Positions 56,961 through 64,000 of a stretch of DNA of 64,000 nucleotides are shown piece after piece (positions within the stretch are counted from its first letter, which is position 1; each line of letters opens with the position of its first letter). The position numbers and the translations under genes are program-made. This stretch comes from Solanum dulcamara (Eukaryota; Streptophyta; Magnoliopsida; Solanales; Solanaceae), in NCBI RefSeq assembly GCF_947179165.1, contig NC_077237.1, positions 62,851,523 to 62,915,522 on the forward strand, read 5' to 3'. A model generated the notes under the pieces. It did no database searches. It was not told the DNA's origin and worked only from the letters and a program-made list of their open reading frames with translations.

Positions 56961-57070
56961 TAGATAGTTAAATTTGTGCTTTACATAAAATATATTTGAC
57001 TTTGTAAAAATTCCCAGACTAAGTAAAAGTATCAATAACCCCTAAGATCCTGCTCAACACTTGGTATCAG
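56960..57070 (+). promoter_or_regulatory. EPRV intergenic region ending at the tRNA-Met primer site, plus arm
   Basis: Homologous, in the same viral sense, to the minus-strand stretch 60123-60020 that precedes the movement-protein ORF. It ends CAACACTTGGTATCAG at 57055-57070; TGGTATCAG is the start of the initiator tRNA-Met binding site where caulimovirid minus-strand synthesis begins. The viral sequence in this orientation stops exactly there. Confidence 0.75.
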
Positions 57071-58980
57071 TATCAGAAGACGAATATTCATGCTCAAAAT
57101 TTTAAAAGTATTTTGCACATGGAATCTTTTAACTTATCATCTAAATCCAATTGTTTAATCTTTTCCTGTGTCTTACATTCATTAGCATAATGACCAAATC
57201 GTCCACACTTATGACATTTAATATGTCGTTTATAATCTTTCTTCCCAAACTTGTTTCTATGCTTTTTTCTATATTTTTTCGGAAAATCTTTATGCTCAGA
57301 TTTATCTCTAGGCTTAAACTTGCGATGTTTTTTGTAAAACTTTTCAGTAGAAGGAAAAAGCTTCTTTTTATAGATTTAACAGGCATGTCAATAGCAAATT
57401 GATCACAAAATTCACCCAATAGTTGTCTTTTATTCAATCTATTTTTCTTAATATAATAATTTACTTTAATATCATTGCAAACAGTTAAACCTTCTTTAGT
57501 ACAAACACTGATAATTTTACCAAAGGTACGCAGTTCATAAGGAATCTTAGCATTATTACCATGAAGACTTTTTCTAACTCGTTCAGCAAAAATAGAAGGC
57601 AATCCATCAATAAATTTAGATTTCCAATGTTCATGACTACAATCATGCAATTCCATAACTCTACTTAGAAAGACATCTTTATACCATCTAAAATCAGACA
57701 ATTGTCTACAGCGTAAATTTTGTAAAGTAGTTCTAATAGTTTCAGCCTCATCAGTCCAATGACCACAAAAATATTCTACCATAGTAGTAACTAAAGTATA
57801 AACAACATTAGGACAAGTAGAATCTGAAGTACCAATATCAGCAGTTTCATAAGCTAATTGCCTAGCTATGGAATGGATACTAGTAGTATTCATAATCGTA
57901 GTTCGTTGTTCCTGATTTAAATAACTATCCCACCAGCCTTTTAATTGACTAGTAAAACCAGCAACAATCATAGAAGCAATATCTTTATCAGAATGTTTAT
58001 TAACTTTACAAATTGTGCTATACATTAACATTCTATGCATAGTAGTAAAAATCTATTTATCATTAAAACCATCAATATTCCATTCATAAATTTCTCGACT
58101 ATTATAACTATTGCTAAAAGTGTGATCACGTTCTTCATTTAAAATATCAATAGAAGTCGGCCTGTTATAATAATATATGCAGGGAATAGGTTTATCAGCC
58201 CATTTAGTATTAATTCTATTTATAGAAAAATCTTATCATGCCTGTTGGGCAATAAAATCTTCTTTTGGAGATAAAATAGGTTGGGGTTGCAAATCTAAAG
58301 TAGTAACTTGAGAAGATAAATCAATATTTTTTAATTTATCTCGCAACAGTTGTTCAATATCACCAGAAGATTCAGTTTTAAAATTATGTATTTCAGGAGA
58401 TGGTTGTAAAGTATTTTTGACAATCTTTTGATCAATCTTATCCTTATTTTTAGTAAAAGGCTCAATTTTTTCATGCAAAGATTTAGATTGTTTTAAATAA
58501 TTATCTAGGTTTTTATGCAGGGACATAATATGTTCATCTAAAATACTCAAATAATAATTAGCATAATTTTGCTGTTTAAGAATAATGTTAACATGTTCAC
58601 AATTTAATAAAGCACCTCTATTTTCAAATAACTTGAAAAAAGCAGTAAAATTTATGGTTTTACCATCTTTATTAATTTCAAAAGATTGCATATGGGGTAA
58701 TGAAGAAAAAACTATATCACCAGAAGCAGATAAATGATATTCATGTTTAATCACAGATAAGTATTGACCTACATATTTAATCATAAATCAAGGTACAAAT
58801 GATAATATAATATTTTCTTTTGAAAGATCAGCATAGAAATCATCCTGAAAATATTTTTGTTCATCTTTTGAAAAATGATGAAAACAACCATTTTCTAAAA
58901 GATTCCCATTTTTGACAATAAAATTCAACAGATATTTCTTTTCTTGCCGGTGAACCCGGACTAAAATCAATGATTGTACT
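57071..58980 (-). pseudogene. EPRV zinc-knuckle and coat protein, minus arm
   Basis: Inverted copy of 44782-46403 plus 56341-56640, not interrupted by a transposon. Knuckle at about 57175-57220; capsid core in the 299-codon frame 58040-57141 (SQLKGWWDSYLNQEQ; YFCGHWTDEAE; FIDGLPSIFAERVRK). The N-terminal coat segment is 58784-58236, ended by a private TGA where the plus arm has CGA. It shares with the plus arm the frameshift in the linker and the TGA before the coat ATG; the 60-codon frame 58970-58788 is identical in protein to 44790-44972. Confidence 0.8.
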
Positions 58981-59911
58981 ATCTATGTAAACCAGTTGGA
59001 AAATTCATTTCAGAATCTATAGGATCACTTAAATTATCCTTCTCCCTAGCAATATTATTATTATCTAAGATAATATGATCAAAAGTCTGGGGATTAGTTT
59101 CTCTAATCTGAGATGTGGATGCTCTAGAAGACATATCTACTAAATAATTAAATCTAAGTCTAACAGTACCATCTTTATTTTGTGAAATCTTAGAAATTTC
59201 TTCACAAGTAATAATTTGAGGGACAACAGCCTCCTTAATAATCCATTCATGAGAAAAATTAATTTCTTCTCATTTAATTAATCTACGAGTAATAATTTTT
59301 GATTTAGAAAAATTATTTTCAAATAAAACAGTTTCATTATTTTGGTCAGCAATTCGACATCTAAGAGATAAAGTATACAAAGGTCTATACACAATTTTAA
59401 TACAAATGCAAATTACTTCTGTACCAGGTAAATAATTATAACCATTAATTTTTACATTTAAAATCAAAGACTGTAAAACATTCACATCGGTTAACGCAAC
59501 ATTCAAATTTGGATAAACATTAAAATACACAGCATCATAAGCCAAACTTTACTGTATTGTACCAATCAAAGAATTATTCCAGTTTAAATTCCTACTATCT
59601 CGTAAAGCAGCAATAAAGCTTTCAGGTAAACCTTTCAAAGTCAAAGATTTAAAAGCTACTTGTACTAATCTGATATGCAAATAATTAAAATCTTTATTTT
59701 TATAATAATCAATATTATCTTGGGTAAATAAATGAAAAATATTACTTTCTTTTTTTATAGTAAAACTCAATTCAGTAGTTTTAACATTAGTTTTACCAGC
59801 AATTTTTTCAAAAGTACCAAGCCTATAAATAGTCTGCACATCTACTTTAGGAATCGTCCAAGTATTCAGTAAATCTTGATTAACAGGTAAGTTAATCTGT
59901 TCTTTTAACAT
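58981..59911 (-). pseudogene. EPRV movement protein with native start, minus arm
   Basis: ATG at 59911 opens ORF1 after the intergenic leader. The N-terminal 90 codons absent from the plus arm are present (MLKEQINLP..., a LFTQDNIDYYKNKDF part), then the 30K core VQVAFKSLTLKGLPESFIAA. A private TAG/TAA-type stop lies at 59547-59549 and the shared TGA at about 59271-59273. About 78 bases (26 codons) of the Ser/Arg-rich spacer present in the plus arm are missing near 59145. The ORF then ends at a TAG near 58980. Confidence 0.8.
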
Positions 59912-60255
59912 ATTTTAAATAATTTTTAGTTTTTTAAACCAATACATAAAACAGAGTGTAAAGAAGAAGTGTTAAATAATAACTTCCTATAAATTATTAG
60001 AATACTTTCGTGGTTCTAAAACCAAGTGTTGAGTAGGACCTTAGGGGTTATTGGCACTTTTACTTAGTCTGGAATTTTTTATAAAGTCAAATGTATTTTA
60101 TGTAAATCGCAAATTTAACTGTCTAAAACCCAACCGAGAACATCCCTAGGCGATTCAACTAGCCATACAGGACTTACCAACGGAATTACGAGGTTTTAAC
60201 CCAATTAAATTCATCACTAATCATGTCGGGAACACCTCTTTTAGGGCTTACCAAC
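59912..60255 (-). promoter_or_regulatory. EPRV intergenic leader with degenerate tRNA-Met site, minus arm
   Basis: Minus-strand leader just upstream of ORF1. The primer site is degenerate (CACTTGGTTTTAGAACC at about 60030-60014). The segment 60123-60020 matches 56966-57063 of the plus arm. Continues to 60255, where a solo LTR interrupts it, and resumes at 62579. Confidence 0.7.
60251..60255. repeat. target-site duplication CCAAC, left copy
   Basis: Identical to 62579-62583; flanks the solo LTR. Confidence 0.88.
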
Positions 60256-62578
60256 TGTAACATCCCCTAAAAACGTTGTATACGATGTTTCAATTTTCGC
60301 CTAAACATGATACAACCTCTGTATTTTAGGCATAACGTTTCATAGGAATATCCAAATTGAGTGGTTCAAATTTCTCAGTAACCACAGGATCATTACCTAC
60401 AACGTTTATCAAGACCATATTTTAAGATTCGGAGGTTAAGTAGGTCAAATAAATTAATTTTTGTAAGGTAGGATGCTGTGACGGAAATGAGTGTTTATAG
60501 AAGAAAAATCATATCTCACTGTAGGTTTATCCAAATTGGTTGATTCTTGAACAATATAAAACTAGACTTCCATATCTACAATTCTTATGAAGACACCAAA
60601 TCCTAATAAGGATTTTATCTTATTCAAACCCAGCTCCCAAAAAGAGTATTCTGTCAAAGATAACTCATTTCACCTACCATAGAAAGATCTAGATACATTT
60701 GACATCACTCATTACATAAATTGTCCTCCATTTAACATCATCCATGACATCAATATATTCCACTAAATTTTCAGATTTTTCTTTATAATTATTTTATTTA
60801 TTGTTAGGTCCTCTTCCCACCTATAAATACCCACCTTATTTCCTCATTTTATTCATCAAGCTTTCTCAAGCAAATCTTCTCTCTATACACTTCTTTACAC
60901 ATTCTCAAATATAGTTTTAGTTCTTAGTAGTGAAGAAATACTATTCCGGTGATTCATATACTCCGGATAGTACACAAAACGTTCCGGCGAGGAGAGAAGC
61001 TAAGACTCAAGAGTGTTCATTAAGTCTTTCGGTACCAACTAAATCTTCGGTCTCCAGGTATGTAAGGTTTCAATGAGAGTATTCCTTCCACTCTCATATC
61101 TAAATTATTTTGATTATATGATAAATTATGTTTATTTTCTTTAAGCTTTACTATAAGTTATGTGGGTGTTTATCCATGGGTTCTTCCACCCATGTAGTCC
61201 AAAAACTCTTTCAATTAAATATCTTGATTTCAAGTAATATTTTCTTATGTTAATTCTTAATTTTACTTAATTGTATGAATCATGGTTAAACTAATGATTA
61301 TTGCTCTATTTTGATGCAACATAATTTCATATGTATGAATTGATGGTTTACAAGTAATTCTTTTATTTATCTATTTAAAGGTTCTTGAAATTCATGGTGG
61401 GTTGTTTAAAGCATGATTTTTAATTAATGGATTTCAAAGTATTTATGTATATTTATTTATATACATATTTGCAAGTTGAAGTGATTTGAACCCACCTAGT
61501 TTTACTATGTTTTTAATAAAGTTTGACTTGAAAGCTTTGACTCCAAATGAATGTTTATAAAAGCAATATCTATGATCAAAAGAGAGTCTTATGAAATGAA
61601 AGAATGATGAAATGATATGAATGATGGATTCTTTATGCAATAAGGATAATTCTTGCATATTTGAATTATCAAATATTTTAATGAGCTATTCTACCGAATA
61701 TGATGTTTGAATTCTCAAGTTATATGCTATGAATATTTTGAAGTATTAAACTATTCCGTGGGATTGACTTAGCACCGAATGAGACATTGAGGTGGGATTC
61801 GGTAAGGGAATCCTAGTAGCAACCCCTTGTCTCATTAACTATGTGCCAACATAGGAGCCCTTGTAGGCTTAGGCTAATGGATCCATGAAAGCCCTTAAAG
61901 TTAAAGTTAAAGAAATGAATAAAGTTGACGGAGTTCTACCTGGCAAGTAGTCTCCCCGGCCAACGTAGGGGGTTATGTTGGATTCCATGTAATAGCTCGC
62001 ATGGTCTTAAATGTCGGTTATGGTTAATTTCCCACAAAATGAATGTTTTAAAGGATATATATATGATTTATTATGCATACATTAAATTATGTTCCATATT
62101 ACATAAACTTTTAATGTTTCCTCAATGTTCATGCATCCTTACATACTTAGTACATTCAAAGTACTAACGCATACTCTTTTGCCTACATGATATCACCATG
62201 TAGGGATCAATGCTCCTCCTCGTTCTCCTCCACGTGGCTAGTTGATATTCCATTGAAGACTACTTTTGGTGAGTTCCCATGTTCCGGGAACAATACTCCT
62301 TTATCTTTCTAGCTTATGATATGTTAAGATATTTTACTATGGCATTTCTTCTATTATGATTGAGGGTGAGCTAGGGACTTGTCTTAGCCCTGTTAAATCT
62401 AATAGTTAGAGGTATTATTGGACATATATAAGTTGAAGATTTACTATTATGATTTCCGCTTGTTTATTTATCATCATTACCTATGAAAGGCTAAAAGAAT
62501 GCTAAGAGGCTTGATTGAGGTAGTTTCGGGTTCCTCATTCGCCATGTCACATCTAGGCCCTAGGCTTGGGTCATGACA
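60256..62578 (+). mobile_element. solo LTR, 2323 bp, in the EPRV leader
   Basis: TGTAACATCCCC start, GGGTCATGACA end, 5-bp CCAAC duplication on both sides. TATA-like CTATAAATAC at 60821-60830. The first ~810 bases are homologous to the LTR of element C (27680-30001), the rest to the 3' half of the solo LTR at 22977-25258 (for example CCTGGCAAGTAGTCTCCCC at 61940 and 24579). So it looks chimeric. No internal sequence. Confidence 0.92.
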
Positions 62579-62583
62579 CCAAC
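62579..62583. repeat. target-site duplication CCAAC, right copy
   Basis: Pairs with 60251-60255. Confidence 0.88.
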
Positions 62584-63165
62584 ATCATGATTTAAGCTTA
62601 ATTTACTATAAAATTATTTTAACTTAACCACTGACTAAAATCGTAACCCATTAAAGAAGAGCTCTTATATAGAGTCATTGTCACTTTGTATTCTAACAAT
62701 CTATATTAGTTATTATTTAACACTTAACTACTTAGCCCATCATGGGACTAAGTTATACAATAAATAATTAAAAGAAAGAAAGTAAATACCTGGAAAGCCC
62801 ACCAGTATCTTGGGGTTGTACTTCAAACTTCAATCATTATTTATTATACAACTATTACAAACTTATATTGTTACAAACTTAGAGAGAGAGAGAGAGTCGA
62901 GGGTAGAGAGAGAAAGGGAAAGGGGGTTCTGAAAAATTAAGGAATGAAATACATTCATTCCTTTTATGAACAAAAAGGATGAACAGTAAAATCTAAAAAG
63001 TCAAAAAGGCTACAGTGCCAAATAGTGTTGTACAGTGCCAAATAGTAAAAAGTGTACAGTAATGTTCCATTTTTCAATGTTGGAACAGTAAAATTACTGT
63101 TGACACAATAAAATCCACTATGCTGATGTCTAAATCTGTCGGTTGTCGCTTTCCAACTGTGACTT
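62584..63165 (-). promoter_or_regulatory. EPRV promoter and 5' leader candidates, minus arm
   Basis: Between the last viral ORF and the primer site. Two TATA-like sites on the minus strand: ATAAAAGG near 62960-62968, and CTATATAAGAGC near 62662-62673. After the first comes a pyrimidine-rich stretch (CCCTTTCTCTCTCT, then CTCTCTCTCTCT) at 62880-62930; such tracts occur downstream of caulimovirid pregenomic promoters. TACAGTGCCAAATAGT is repeated at 63011 and 63032, a possible upstream element. Confidence 0.5.
62881..62896. repeat. (GA)n run
   Basis: Short AGAGAGAGAG run in plus orientation, the pyrimidine tract of the viral leader on the minus strand. Confidence 0.85.
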
Positions 63166-63167
63166 CT

Positions 63168-64000
63168 TTAAATCTTCTTTTTATTTTTATACTGCAAAAT
63201 TTCTTCTTCAGCCTTCTTTATTATTTTTGAAATCTCATTTGAGGCTATGATGTGGTCACTCTGGGAGTCTTCTAAAAGATTATTATTTCCAAAATTGTCT
63301 GGTATGGAATCATCATCATCAGTACCAAATTGGGACTATATATCTCTTTTAACTTGTTCCATGTAGGCAGCAACAAGTTCTTCTTGAGATAATAATCCTC
63401 CCTTTTTGATCTGTAATTTATGAGTAACCTTTGCAAAATGGCTTTCCTCTGCTAGAACTTGAATCTTTTCTTTTTCTCCATACTTAGCAATAGCGGAGCT
63501 AATGTTATCTAATAAATCTTGGCCCCCTCATCTGCCATTCTTATCTTTTTGGACTAACTTAGACCAAAATATTTTATGAAAATTTCTACAAAGACAAGGC
63601 ATGCTGTCCGAATCTAAAGTTACCTCGATGGTCCATTTAAAAATCCATGAAATTGAAAATTTGAGGAAAATGTTTAGTAAAGGTGTCCCTGGAAATAATC
63701 TGTCCTCTTTGTCTAGTTCAGAAAATTTTTGGGGTTGACTCTACCCAAAGAGAGTAGAGATCTAGGAACTATGGTGGTAGAATTTTGGTGGAGGGTCCGA
63801 AAAAAGACCACCCTTTAATAAATCAGGTTGGAATAGTTGTGCTTTGGAAAACTTGGGCACAAATCTTGATGAACCACGAATGTTTGTGGTCATCATTTTC
63901 ATAATATAAAGTTTTGAAAAAGGCTTCAACATAATCCCAGTAATTAAAATTTACAGAAGTTTTTGTCACTGGGTGGACATATTGAAACGTGCTTAGTCCC
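63168..64000 (-). pseudogene. C-terminal part of last EPRV ORF, function unknown
   Basis: Minus-strand translation, with frame changes and stops, gives a Trp/Phe-rich segment (NFNYWDYVEAFFKTLYYEN near 63960-63905, HSWFIKICAQVF near 63890-63850, GWSFFGPSTKILPP near 63815-63775). Then PCLCRNFHKIFWSKLVQKDK near 63600-63540 and an acidic Lys/Glu-rich tail ending at TAA near 63168. I have seen similar polyprotein-like frames in Solanaceae repeats but cannot name the domain. Its place upstream of the promoter and primer site makes it the last ORF of this EPRV, like the small ORF2 of florendoviruses. It is cut by the window end. Confidence 0.5.

Noticed and set aside
56614..56967. 117-codon frame starting inside the acidic tail as a separate gene
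   Set aside because: Only its second part fits viral text; the first half is an off-frame reading of the acidic tail, and the end lies in intergenic sequence.

Overview
The window looks like repeat-packed plant nuclear DNA, most likely heterochromatin from a large nightshade (Solanaceae) genome. The evidence is a TS-type SINE ending in a TTG-repeat tail, Solanaceae-style Ty3/gypsy chromoviruses primed by tRNA-Met, a Tat/Ogre-type LTR, and two unrelated endogenous pararetroviruses (EPRVs, family Caulimoviridae), one resembling tobacco vein clearing virus (Solendovirus). I found no host protein gene, no tRNA gene and no intact element. Almost every reading frame is broken by nonsense codons, many explicable as C-to-T decay of CAA, CAG, CGA or TGG codons, which suits old methylated repeats.

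Layout. 1-2280: unassigned repeat-derived DNA. 2283-2404: 5S rRNA-like sequence (minus). 2700-7095: 3' end of gypsy element E (integrase remnant, then LTR). 7676-12548: second gypsy element F (protease, RT, integrase, LTR; plus strand). 12568-12700: SINE. 12745-18620: Solendovirus-like EPRV in two pieces of opposite orientation meeting near 16905. 18621-27679: gypsy element B (minus), split in RT by a solo LTR (22977-25258, TSD ATAGT). 27680-35517: gypsy element C (minus), inserted in B's gag. 35518-43987: Tat/Ogre-like element D (minus), inserted in the AAT microsatellite of C's 5' LTR, with very large simple and minisatellite arrays and a gag remnant but no pol. 43988-64000: a second EPRV (florendovirus/petuvirus-like) arranged as a large inverted repeat. 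Its plus arm is split by complete gypsy element A (46404-56340, near-matching TSD GAAGC/AAAGC), and its minus-arm leader is split by a solo LTR (60256-62578, TSD CCAAC).

The sequence reads as a nest: Solendovirus-like EPRV, then B beside it, C inside B, D inside C, the second EPRV abutting D's gag, and A plus a solo LTR inside that EPRV. The most interesting structure is the inverted repeat at 43988-59700. Its plus arm stops exactly at the tRNA-Met primer-binding site, both arms share the same lesions, and a transcript through it could fold into a long hairpin. I see no evidence of a new enzymatic or defence gene system; the novelty is structural.
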